Source: Flavobacterium defluvii (GTDB lineage: Bacteria; Bacteroidota; Bacteroidia; Flavobacteriales; Flavobacteriaceae). Taken from it: a stretch of 64,000 nucleotides of DNA. The notes under the pieces were generated by a model. The model was given only the letters and a program-made list of their open reading frames with translations. It did no database searches and was not told the DNA's origin. The position numbers and the translations under genes are program-made. This document shows positions 7,154 through 15,780 of the stretch, in pieces. The stretch's first letter is position 1, and each line of letters opens with the position of its first letter. The stretch lies in contig NZ_FQWC01000008.1 in the NCBI RefSeq assembly GCF_900129555.1, positions 62,001 to 126,000 on the forward strand. The letters run 5' to 3'.

Positions 7154-10100
7154 ATGAAAAAACCAGTTGTTAAACAACGATTACTCCATAGAATCATGAA
7201 AATAACACTATTTCAGTTTGTCTTGGCACTTGTGTTTTCAAGCTTTGCTGTGGCAAACAATGTAAATGGGCAAAAAAAATTAGATACCAAAGTTACAATT
7301 ACAGTTGAAAATTTGACTCTTGATAATGCTTTGTCTAAAATTGAAAAGTCTGCGCATGTAAAATTTTCGTATAACTCAAGACTTCCTCAGTTGAGTAATA
7401 AAGTAAGTATTGAGGCAAATCAGGAAACGCTTTCAAGCATTTTGAGCCGAATCCTGCTTCCGTTTAATATTACTTTTTCTGAAGTAAGCAATCAAATTGT
7501 TCTGCAAAAAACTAAAACAGATCCTTTTGCAAGTGCTGATAGTCATGATTCACTTTTTGAAGTATTAACTGCAGGTCCAATTATCAAAGGTAAAGTTACG
7601 GATCAGTCAGGAAGTCCGCTTCCGGGTGCTACAGTTATGGCAAAAGGCACTAAAGTGGCTGTATTAACAGACTTTGATGGTAATTTCGTTATCGAAATGC
7701 CGGCAAATTCAACAGGACTTATTATTTCATACGTAGGTATGGATACAAAAGAAATTGGTATTGAAAACACTACACCAACAATTGTTCTTAGCGAACTAGG
7801 ACAAAACTTAAAAGAAGTTGTAGTAACTACAGGTTACGAAAAAACATCTAAAAGAACTTTTACAGGAGCAATCAGCAAAATTTCTGGTGCCGAATTAAAA
7901 GTTGACGGAGTTGTAGACGTGAGCAGAATGATCGAAGGTAAAGCAGCTGGGGTTACTGTACAAAACGTTACAGGAACTTTTGGTGCGGCTCCTAAAATTA
8001 CTGTTCGTGGTTCATCTTCAATTTTTGGAGATACAAAACCTTTATGGGTAATTGATGGTGTTGTTCAGGAAGATATCATCAACATGTCATTTGCAGATTT
8101 AGCATCTGGAAACTCAGAAACATTATTAAGTTCATCTGTTGCGGGTTTAAATGCAAATGATATTCAAAGTATTGAAATCCTTAAAGATGCATCGGCTACT
8201 TCTATCTACGGTTCAAGATCATTAAACGGAGTTGTGGTTGTTACAACAAAACAAGGGCGTAGAGATGCACCTTTGAAAATTACTTACGGTTTAGAGCAGA
8301 CAGTTAGAGCAGTTCCTAACTACGGACAATATGATATTCTAAATTCTCAGGAATCTATGAGTATTTTAAAAGAAATGGAACAAAAAGGATATTTAGATTT
8401 GCCTTCTACAGTAAATGGAAGATATGGTGGAGCATACAACATTTTAGGAAGAGCAATCAATACTTATGTGCCAGAAACTGGAGGATATTTAGTTAATAAC
8501 GATCCTGTTAGCCGTAATAACTTTTTAAGAAAATACGAATTGGCAAATACAGACTGGTTCAACGTATTGTTTAGACCATCTATTACTCAAAACCACTCGT
8601 TAAGCTTTTCTGGTGGAGGTAAAAACAATACATTTTATGCGTCTTTAGGATATTATACAGATCCGGGATGGACTATTGCTGATAATGTAAAACAAATTTC
8701 AAGTAACATCAAAGGAACATTTTACGTAAATGACAAATTGAATATTACATTATCTACATTGGCATCTGTGCGTGATCAGGGTGCTCCTGGAAGTTACGAG
8801 AGCGAAAAAGACGTAGTTTTTGGAAAAGTAACCCGTGATTTTGATATCAACCCATTCAACTATGTATTAAATACTAGTAGAACGTTAAGACCATACGACG
8901 ATAATGGCAATTTAGAGTACTACAGAAATAACTGGGCTAAAATGAACATCATCAACGAGTTGAAAAACAACTTTATGGAAATCGAAGTAAAAGATATCCG
9001 TTTTCAATTAGACCTTGATTACAAAATTACGCCACATTTAACGTATAATTTAACAGGTTCTGCTCGTTATGCAAATACTAGCCGTGAGCACAAAATTTTA
9101 GAAAACTCAAACGTAGTTGGTGCTTATAAAGCCGGAACTCCAGATGGAGAAGACGGAGTAAATACATTAGTTAGAGATCAAAATATCTTTTTATATCAGG
9201 ATCCAAACGATTTAACAGCTCCAAAGGTTTCTGTTTTACCAAACGGAGGTTTCTTAAGAAAATTTACAAATGACATGACATCTTACAACTTAAGAAATAG
9301 TGTTAATTACAGAAATGTTTTTGCAGATAAACACGAAGTAGAAGGTTTATTCGGAACCGAGATGAGAGTTGTAGACAGAACAAGTGATCAGTTTACAGCA
9401 GCGGGTTTACAGTACGACAGAGGTTTAACTGCTTTTACAGATCCTAGAATTATTGAAAAAATCATTAATGGAGGAGATTCTTACTACGGATTTAATGAAG
9501 AAAAAGAAAGAACTGTAGGTTTCTTCGGAAAAGTAGGTTATACATACGATCGTCGTTATACAGCTTCTGTTACAGGTCGTTATGATGGTTCTAACAGACA
9601 AGGAAACAGCGATTCTTCAAGATGGTTACCAACGTACACTTTTAGTGGAAAATGGAATGTTGCCGAAGAAAAATTCATGAAAAATGTTGAATCAATAAAC
9701 ACTTTGGCACTTAGAGCTTCTTACGGTTTAACAGCAACAGCCGGACCTGCAACAAACTCTTTAGCAATTTACAAAAGTTATGTTACAGACCGTTTCAATC
9801 TTGATAACAGAGAAACTGCAATTAGAATTGATGAATTACAAAACAGTGATTTAACTTGGGAAAAACAATTCGAGACCAATATTGGACTTGATCTTGGAAT
9901 GTTTAACAACAGAGTACAATTAACGACAGATGTTTACCGTCGTAAAGCATTTGACTTAGTTGATTATGTAATCACTTCAGGAATTGGAGGTCAAAGAGTT
10001 AGACAAGGAAACAATGCCGATATGGAGACAAAAGGTCTTGAGGTTGGTATTACAACTAAAAACTTTGATGGTAAAGATTTTAAATGGTCTACAACGCTTA

Positions 10101-10879
10101 ACTTATCAGTTTACCACCAGGAAATTACGAAGTTACAAAACACACCAACAGCGTTTGACTTAGTAGATTCTAATGGAGGAAATACAGTTGGGCATCCAAG
10201 AAACTCGATTTATTCTTACCAGTTTACAGGTTTAAATAATCAGGGTTTACCAACATTTATTTTACAGCCTGGTGCAGAAAATAATATTACAGATGCAAAC
10301 TTTCAGGATAATTTAGATGTTACTAAATATTTAAAATATGAAGGATCAATCGAACCAAACAAATCTATCGGTTTAGCAAATACATTTACATACAAAAACT
10401 GGTCATTATATGTATTTTTTGTAGGTTCAGGCGGAAACAAAGTTCGTTTAAATCCGGTTTACGACAGTACTTACGATGATTTAACTGTATTTACAAAAGA
10501 TTTCACAAACCGTTGGATCAATCCTGGAGACGAAAACTTTACAAATGTTCCGGTTATTGCAGACAGACGTTTAAATGCTAATTATGGTGGAGAACGTACA
10601 CTAGCAAGAGCTTACAATACTTACAACTATTCAGATGCTCGTATTGCTGATGGAGATTTCGTTCGTTTGAAAAACATTTCATTAAGCTGGGAATTCCCTA
10701 AAGATTTCAAGAAAAAATTAGGGTTAAGTACATTTACATTAAAAGGTTCTGCAGTTAACCCATGGTTAATTTATTCAGATAAGAGATTAAACGGTCAGGA
10801 TCCTGAGTTTCGTAATTCCGGAGGAGTTGCTTTACCAGTAACATCTCAATACACTTTTACTTTAAACCTTTCATTATAA
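7154..10879 (+). CDS. SusC/RagA-type TonB-dependent outer-membrane receptor with STN signalling domain
   Basis: The 1241-residue protein imports a large ligand across the outer membrane using TonB energy. Domain order: a signal peptide (about 1-40, ending VNGQ); an STN domain (about 47-120, VTITVENLTLDNALSKIEKS onward) that contacts the FecR-type anti-sigma factor; a carboxypeptidase-regulatory-like beta sandwich (about 146-225, KGKVTDQSGSPLPGATVMAK, TDFDGNFVI); a plug (about 230-365, with VRGSSSIFGDTKPLWVIDGV and SIEILKDASATSIYGSR, the typical SusC signatures); and a 22-strand barrel to the end (last residues YTFTLNLSL). The STN domain marks it as a transducer. The ligand cannot be read from the sequence; no glycoside hydrolase gene lies nearby, so polysaccharide is not the obvious choice. 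Confidence 0.96.
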   Translation: MKKPVVKQRLLHRIMKITLFQFVLALVFSSFAVANNVNGQKKLDTKVTITVENLTLDNALSKIEKSAHVKFSYNSRLPQLSNKVSIEANQETLSSILSRILLPFNITFSEVSNQIVLQKTKTDPFASADSHDSLFEVLTAGPIIKGKVTDQSGSPLPGATVMAKGTKVAVLTDFDGNFVIEMPANSTGLIISYVGMDTKEIGIENTTPTIVLSELGQNLKEVVVTTGYEKTSKRTFTGAISKISGAELKVDGVVDVSRMIEGKAAGVTVQNVTGTFGAAPKITVRGSSSIFGDTKPLWVIDGVVQEDIINMSFADLASGNSETLLSSSVAGLNANDIQSIEILKDASATSIYGSRSLNGVVVVTTKQGRRDAPLKITYGLEQTVRAVPNYGQYDILNSQESMSILKEMEQKGYLDLPSTVNGRYGGAYNILGRAINTYVPETGGYLVNNDPVSRNNFLRKYELANTDWFNVLFRPSITQNHSLSFSGGGKNNTFYASLGYYTDPGWTIADNVKQISSNIKGTFYVNDKLNITLSTLASVRDQGAPGSYESEKDVVFGKVTRDFDINPFNYVLNTSRTLRPYDDNGNLEYYRNNWAKMNIINELKNNFMEIEVKDIRFQLDLDYKITPHLTYNLTGSARYANTSREHKILENSNVVGAYKAGTPDGEDGVNTLVRDQNIFLYQDPNDLTAPKVSVLPNGGFLRKFTNDMTSYNLRNSVNYRNVFADKHEVEGLFGTEMRVVDRTSDQFTAAGLQYDRGLTAFTDPRIIEKIINGGDSYYGFNEEKERTVGFFGKVGYTYDRRYTASVTGRYDGSNRQGNSDSSRWLPTYTFSGKWNVAEEKFMKNVESINTLALRASYGLTATAGPATNSLAIYKSYVTDRFNLDNRETAIRIDELQNSDLTWEKQFETNIGLDLGMFNNRVQLTTDVYRRKAFDLVDYVITSGIGGQRVRQGNNADMETKGLEVGITTKNFDGKDFKWSTTLNLSVYHQEITKLQNTPTAFDLVDSNGGNTVGHPRNSIYSYQFTGLNNQGLPTFILQPGAENNITDANFQDNLDVTKYLKYEGSIEPNKSIGLANTFTYKNWSLYVFFVGSGGNKVRLNPVYDSTYDDLTVFTKDFTNRWINPGDENFTNVPVIADRRLNANYGGERTLARAYNTYNYSDARIADGDFVRLKNISLSWEFPKDFKKKLGLSTFTLKGSAVNPWLIYSDKRLNGQDPEFRNSGGVALPVTSQYTFTLNLSL

Positions 10880-10890
10880 TAGTCAGAAAC

Positions 10891-12366
10891 ATGAAAAACT
10901 TAAAAATAGCATTATCCCTTTTAATACTTATAAGTATTACTAGCTGTGATGATTTCCTTTCGGAAAAACCAGATAACAGAACAGAAATTGACACTCCTGA
11001 AAAAATCTCAGAATTGTTAGTTGAAGCTTATCCGCAAATGAGTTATTTTGATATTGCAGAAACAATGTCGGATAATGTTTTTGACAGCGGAATGGTACAG
11101 ACTTTAATAAAAAATGAGCAGAACTATAACTGGGAAATACAAACTGAAACTACAGATATAGATACGCAGGCTTACTATTGGGATGCATGTTACAGAGCTA
11201 TTGCACATGCAAACAAAGCCTTAGAAGCTATTGAAGACTTAGGAAGCCCTGCTAGTTTAAATCCTCAAAAAGGAGAAGCATTAATGGCAAGAGCATATTC
11301 TCATTTTATGCTGGTTTCATTTTGGTCAAAACGTTACAATCCTGCAACAGCGGCTACAGATTTAGGAATTCCTTACGTTACAAAACCTGAAACAGAATTA
11401 GTAACAAAATACAAAAGAAATTCAGTAAGAGAAGTTTTTGATTTTATCGAAAAAGATATCGAAGACGGTTTAAAACTGGTAACAAATAATTACAAGCAGC
11501 CAAAATTCCACTTCAATGTAAACGCATCAAAAGCTTTTGCAAGTAGATTCTATTTAGTAAAAGGAGATTGGGACAGAGTACTCGAATTATCAAGCGATTT
11601 AGGTTCTAAGCCAGTAGGCAAATTAAGAGATTTTCCATCTTATGATTTATTAAGTGCTGTTGATCAGAGATTAGCTTATGCAGATAGCGATGCCGAAACA
11701 AATTTATTAATCGTTTCTGCAAACTCAATCGTAAGCAGATCGTACTATTCAAACCGTTTTTACCTTTCAGGAGCAAGATATCCGGAAATTTTTGGTACTG
11801 CAACTAGCCCTTACCTTAAACCTTGGTATTATAATTTCTACTCATCAAACAGTAGTATAACGGTATTTATGCCTAAATTTTATGAATATTTTAAATATTC
11901 GAATGTAACTGCCGGAATTGGAGATCCTTATGTTGCAGAAGTTTTATTAAGCAATGATGAGTTTTTCTTAAACAGAATTGAAGCTCACGTAATGAAAGGA
12001 GATATCGCATTAGCAAATGATGAATTAGATTATTTCCTGTCAACAAGAACTGTAGGTTATGTTGCCTCAGACAAATTAACAGAAGCAAAAATCGTTGCAA
12101 AATATCCTGTAATAGCAGATGAATATACGCCATTCTATACAATGACGCCTGTACAAACATCTTATATTAAAGCAATTGCAGAAACAAGAAGAAGAGATTT
12201 TGTACACGAAGGAATAAGATGGTTTGACGTAAAACGTTTCAACATAGTTGTAAACCACGAAACAGCAAACAAACCAACTAATGTTTTGGTAAAAGATGAC
12301 AACAGAAGAGCGCTTCAAATCCCACTTCATGCATCAAATACCGGAGTTGAATTAAATCCTAGATAA
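10891..12366 (+). CDS. SusD/RagB-type surface substrate-binding lipoprotein
   Basis: SusD proteins form the lid over the SusC barrel and bind the substrate at the cell surface. The gene starts 11 bases after the receptor stop. The signal peptide ends in ISITSC, making Cys19 the lipidated residue. The following DDFLSE is acidic, as in the lipoprotein export signals that send Flavobacteriia lipoproteins to the outer face. The 491 residues include the TPR-like helical core (for example DACYRAIAHANKALEAIED and LMARAYSHFMLVSFW) and the conserved C-terminal ETRRRDFVHEGIRWFDVKRF, a family hallmark. The ligand-contact loops are not interpretable by eye. Confidence 0.95.
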   Translation: MKNLKIALSLLILISITSCDDFLSEKPDNRTEIDTPEKISELLVEAYPQMSYFDIAETMSDNVFDSGMVQTLIKNEQNYNWEIQTETTDIDTQAYYWDACYRAIAHANKALEAIEDLGSPASLNPQKGEALMARAYSHFMLVSFWSKRYNPATAATDLGIPYVTKPETELVTKYKRNSVREVFDFIEKDIEDGLKLVTNNYKQPKFHFNVNASKAFASRFYLVKGDWDRVLELSSDLGSKPVGKLRDFPSYDLLSAVDQRLAYADSDAETNLLIVSANSIVSRSYYSNRFYLSGARYPEIFGTATSPYLKPWYYNFYSSNSSITVFMPKFYEYFKYSNVTAGIGDPYVAEVLLSNDEFFLNRIEAHVMKGDIALANDELDYFLSTRTVGYVASDKLTEAKIVAKYPVIADEYTPFYTMTPVQTSYIKAIAETRRRDFVHEGIRWFDVKRFNIVVNHETANKPTNVLVKDDNRRALQIPLHASNTGVELNPR

Positions 12367-12385
12367 TCTTTAAAATTAAAAACTT

Positions 12386-13246
12386 ATGAAACTATTCAAA
12401 TACAATAAATTTGCTTTTATGGCTATGGTTTCTGCAGCTCTAATTTCATGTGCAAGCGATGATCAGCCTGGAGAAAGTCAGCTAGATTACACACAGCCAA
12501 CAAAAACGGCATTAGATAAATGGATTGCAACTACATATTTAAATCCTTTTAATATTAATGTACAATACAAATGGAACCAAAATACTGTTGATAACAGCCG
12601 TTATTTATTTCCGCCAACAATAGATAAAGTAAAACCAGCTCTGGAAATCGTTGAAGAAATCTGGCTTAAAAGTTACTCAACAATTGGAGGAGCAGATTTC
12701 GTGAAAAAAATCGCGCCAAGAGAAATTGTTTTAGTTGGAGGTGTAAACTTAAACAGCGTAGGAACAAGAACGTTAGGTTTAGCCGAAGGTGGACAAAGAG
12801 TAACATTATTTGAAACAGATTATATCGATCAGTCAGATCGTGCAAACGTTTCAGAATTTATTCATACCATCCAGCACGAGTACATTCACATTTTAAATCA
12901 AAATAAACCTTTTGACGAAAAAGCGTGGGCAGCAGTAACTCCTGTAGGATATACTGCAGACTGGTATAACTATGATATTCCGGAATCAAACGAAATAGGA
13001 TTTATTACAAGTTATGCAAGATCAAATATTAATGAAGACTTTGCAGAAACTGCTTCAATGATCTTGATTTTTACAAAAGCCGAATATGAGGCATTCCTTG
13101 ACGGAATCGAAAGTCCATTCGCTTATCAGGCATTAAAAACAAAAGAAGCTCTTGTAGTAAAATATTTCAAAGAAGCATTCAACATGGATTTTTATGCTTT
13201 AAGAGACGAAGCTGAGAAAAACACAACAGGTGTAATAAACAACTAA
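12386..13246 (+). CDS. Substrate-import-associated zinc metallohydrolase lipoprotein
   Basis: This 286-residue lipoprotein carries a zinc-peptidase motif. The signal peptide ends in ALISC (Cys22), followed by ASDDQPG, again acidic. HEYIH (residues 164-168) fits HExxH, and NEDFAETAS, about 50 residues later, can supply the third ligand. The family is known as a companion of SusC/SusD pairs in Bacteroidetes, where the name TIGR04549 (LP_HExxH_w_tonB) is used. It is expected at the cell surface, where it could cleave or unload bound cargo before import. It starts 20 bases after susD and shares its operon. The substrate is unknown. Confidence 0.86.
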   Translation: MKLFKYNKFAFMAMVSAALISCASDDQPGESQLDYTQPTKTALDKWIATTYLNPFNINVQYKWNQNTVDNSRYLFPPTIDKVKPALEIVEEIWLKSYSTIGGADFVKKIAPREIVLVGGVNLNSVGTRTLGLAEGGQRVTLFETDYIDQSDRANVSEFIHTIQHEYIHILNQNKPFDEKAWAAVTPVGYTADWYNYDIPESNEIGFITSYARSNINEDFAETASMILIFTKAEYEAFLDGIESPFAYQALKTKEALVVKYFKEAFNMDFYALRDEAEKNTTGVINN

Positions 13247-13257
13247 AAACAAGTATC

Positions 13258-14604
13258 ATGAAAATAAAAAACATATATAAGTATTTATTTGCAGCAATTT
13301 TGATACTGCATTTAAGCGCCTGTAACAACAATACCGACGCTGAGCAATTATTTAATCAAACTCCAACGGAACGTTTAAACGCTCAAAAATCTGAACTTAG
13401 CGAAGCATTACTTGCCTCACAGTTTGGCTGGAAAGCAGTATATTTTACAGACAATACCGTTTTAGGCGGTTACACGCATTTGTTTAAGTTTGCCCAGGAT
13501 GGAACTGTAGAAATGGCCTCAGATTTTGACGCCGATACTGATGTGTATAAAAGTGAATATGAAATTCAGTTAGGAAGTACTGTAAGTTTAACATTTACAA
13601 CAAAAAACAGAATTCACCTTTTATCAGAATCAGATAATTATCCAATACCGGCTTTAAGAGCAAAAGGATATTTAGGGGATTTTCAGTTTTTATACTACGG
13701 ACAAGAAAACGGAGAAATAATTTTTAAAGCAAACAGAAACGGTACAGAAATCCGTTTTGTAAAAGCAACTGCAGATGATTGGGCAAATTTGTCAAAAAAT
13801 CTGGTAATGGAACAAAACGTTATTGGAAGCGACGAAAGACCGCTTTTCAGATTATTGGAGACAACTGACGGAACTACAACACATAAATTTGATTTCGCTT
13901 TTAGTGAAGTGACTCGTTTTGCAGAATCAAATTCTATCGAAAGTGGTTATTCAATCAGCTACAACATGGGTGTTGGATATACTCCAACCGGGATTGTAGT
14001 AAGCCCTGCAGTAGAAGTTGGAGGTCAAAAATTGACAAACTTTGTATACAATGATGCCGATGGAAGTTTTACAGCAACAGGAACTGGTGGAGTTAAGGCA
14101 ACAATTAAATATTCTAACAAGCCATTAATACTTACAGATGACTATAAGAATTTCTTAGATGCTAAACCACAGATGGTTTTAGGTTACATTGCCGCAAACC
14201 TTTACACAGCACCAACAACTTCAACATTAGCAAAATCATTGATAGATGAAGTAAATGCAACATTACCGGCAAATCAAAAAATAAGCAGAGTTCAGATTTA
14301 TTTTAACTCACCTTACGGAAATTATGTTGAGTATCGTTTCTCTGGAGGAAAACCAAGTTTGTACCACAACTTTACAACAAGTGCCGATGATACAAACAAA
14401 ACAATTTTGTTTACTCACGATTCATGGGATAATGGAGCTGCGTATATTCCGGCACCGGCATTCCTGAAAAAATTAGACGACGAATTCTTCAATCCATCAG
14501 GACTTTACATCAAAAAAGAAGCATTCAAAATTACGTATTCAAATACCATTTATACAATTACTAGTTCAACAAGTAATTTTAGAATAACAACATATCAATT
14601 ATAG
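13258..14604 (+). CDS. DUF4302-type lipoprotein of the SusCD/metallohydrolase locus
   Basis: The signal peptide ends in LHLSAC (Cys22), so this 448-residue protein is a lipoprotein. The mature start (QTPTERLNAQKSELSEALLA, then SQFGWKAVYFTDN and HLFKFAQDGTVEMASDFD) matches my recollection of the DUF4302 family, which regularly follows SusD and the HExxH lipoprotein. The rest is rich in beta strands, and the region FDFAFSEVTRF to GVKATIKYSNKPL suggests a lipocalin-like or beta-sandwich repeat. No catalytic motif was seen. It begins 11 bases after the metallohydrolase stop and is the last gene of the operon, followed by a terminator. A binding or scaffold role is inference. Confidence 0.78.
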   Translation: MKIKNIYKYLFAAILILHLSACNNNTDAEQLFNQTPTERLNAQKSELSEALLASQFGWKAVYFTDNTVLGGYTHLFKFAQDGTVEMASDFDADTDVYKSEYEIQLGSTVSLTFTTKNRIHLLSESDNYPIPALRAKGYLGDFQFLYYGQENGEIIFKANRNGTEIRFVKATADDWANLSKNLVMEQNVIGSDERPLFRLLETTDGTTTHKFDFAFSEVTRFAESNSIESGYSISYNMGVGYTPTGIVVSPAVEVGGQKLTNFVYNDADGSFTATGTGGVKATIKYSNKPLILTDDYKNFLDAKPQMVLGYIAANLYTAPTTSTLAKSLIDEVNATLPANQKISRVQIYFNSPYGNYVEYRFSGGKPSLYHNFTTSADDTNKTILFTHDSWDNGAAYIPAPAFLKKLDDEFFNPSGLYIKKEAFKITYSNTIYTITSSTSNFRITTYQL

Positions 14605-14638
14605 TAATTTTTAGTTTTAATTTTTATTTTGAAGGAAG

Positions 14639-14663
14639 CAGCTCAATTTATTGAGCTGTTTTT
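14639..14663 (+). terminator. Terminator of the SusCD operon (copy 1)
   Basis: CAGCTCAA, loop TTTA and TTGAGCTG form an eight-pair stem followed by a T-run, 34 bases after the DUF4302 stop. A near copy lies 183 bases downstream. Confidence 0.88.
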
Positions 14664-14683
14664 GTCTTCTTAAAGTCTAAAAA

Positions 14684-14791
14684 ATGAAAATTAACAGGAC
14701 AGCCAATTTTAAATCATCCGTTTATAGAATGTTATCTATGGCATTAGTTCTCATTGCAGCATTTTTTATTACAAAAGAAAACCACATATGA
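14684..14791 (+). CDS. Micro-ORF of 35 codons between duplicated terminators
   Basis: ATG at 14684 reads to TGA at 14791. The peptide starts with basic and polar residues (MKINRTANFKSS), has a hydrophobic stretch (MLSMALVLIAAFFITK) and ends NHI. It looks like a tiny membrane or secreted peptide. It lies between two copies of the same terminator and the AT-rich sequence in front of it. It may be a real short gene or the remnant of a larger one. I do not recognise it. Confidence 0.35.
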   Translation: MKINRTANFKSSVYRMLSMALVLIAAFFITKENHI

Positions 14792-14794
14792 AAA

Positions 14795-14848
14795 TTTTAG
14801 TTTTATTTATTTTGGAAAAAGCAGTTCAATTTATTGGGCTGTTTTTTT
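14795..14848 (+). terminator. Terminator copy 2, with duplicated flank
   Basis: CAGTTCAA, TTTA and TTGGGCTG (14822-14841) repeat copy 1 with two changes that each leave a G-U pair, so the stem is preserved. The upstream sequence (ATTTTAGTTTTA and TTATTTTGGA) also matches that before copy 1, so about 55 bases were duplicated. Confidence 0.75.
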
Positions 14849-14954
14849 GTTTTAGAACAAAAGAAAATTCTCAGTCTTTTTTACAATTCAAATTTTATTA
14901 AACGCCCAAATAATCTATATTTGTAATTCAAAAAATAAAAACGAATACCTCAAT

Positions 14955-15701
14955 ATGAAATTACTAGAAGGAAAAGTAGCAATCATTACTGGCGCCAGCC
15001 GCGGAATTGGTAAAGGAATTGCAGAAGTTTTTGCTAAACACGGAGCAAACGTAGCATTTACATATAGTTCATCTGCTGCATCTGCAGAAGCACTTGAAGC
15101 AGAATTAAATGCTTTAGGAGTAAAAGCAAAAGGTTACCAATCTAACGCAGCTGATTTTAATGAAGCACAGACTTTTGTTGACGCTGTTTTAGCTGATTTT
15201 GGAACAGTTGATATTTTGATTAACAATGCCGGAATCACAAAAGACAACTTATTAATGCGTATGTCTGAAGCTGATTTTGACCAGGTTATTGATGTTAACT
15301 TGAAATCAGTTTTCAATATGACAAAAGCAATCCAAAAAACTTTCTTAAAACAGCGTGCAGGTTCTATTATCAATATTAGTTCTGTAGTTGGAGTTTCTGG
15401 AAATGCAGGTCAGACAAACTACGCAGCTTCAAAAGCAGGAGCAATTGGTTTTACAAAATCGGTAGCTCTTGAATTAGGTTCTCGTAATATTCGCTGCAAC
15501 GCAATCGCACCAGGTTTCATCGAAACAGAAATGACAGCAAAATTATCTGAAGACGTAGTAAAAGGATGGAGAGAAGGTATTCCGTTGAAACGCGGCGGAA
15601 GCCCGGAAGATGTAGCAAATGCTTGTCTTTTCTTGGCTTCAGACCTAAGTTCATACGTTACAGGACAAGTACTTAATGTTTGTGGAGGAATGCTTACCTA
15701 A
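14955..15701 (+). CDS. fabG: 3-oxoacyl-[acyl-carrier-protein] reductase FabG
   Basis: FabG reduces 3-oxoacyl-ACP with NADPH in the elongation cycle of fatty acid synthesis. The 248-residue short-chain dehydrogenase shows TGASRGIGKGIA (cofactor loop), DILINNAGITKDNLLMRM (an FabG signature), the serine in INISSVVG and the pair Tyr156-x3-Lys160 in NYAASKAG. It ends with ASDLSSYVTGQVLNVCGGM. A -7 box TATATTTG (14916-14923) lies 31 bases before the start, so it has its own promoter. Other short-chain dehydrogenases share these motifs, but the overall match to FabG is very good. The next gene, for a VWA-like protein, starts 79 bases downstream. Confidence 0.93.
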   Translation: MKLLEGKVAIITGASRGIGKGIAEVFAKHGANVAFTYSSSAASAEALEAELNALGVKAKGYQSNAADFNEAQTFVDAVLADFGTVDILINNAGITKDNLLMRMSEADFDQVIDVNLKSVFNMTKAIQKTFLKQRAGSIINISSVVGVSGNAGQTNYAASKAGAIGFTKSVALELGSRNIRCNAIAPGFIETEMTAKLSEDVVKGWREGIPLKRGGSPEDVANACLFLASDLSSYVTGQVLNVCGGMLT

Positions 15702-15780
15702 TAAGTTGATTGTTGATGGTTTTTGTTTATAGTTAACAACCATAAACCATAAACTAACAACCAAAAACTAAAAAATAAAT

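Noticed and set aside
10891..14604. Type IX secretion cargo among the lipoproteins
   Set aside because: None of the three ends with a recognisable T9SS C-terminal domain; all have lipobox cysteines.
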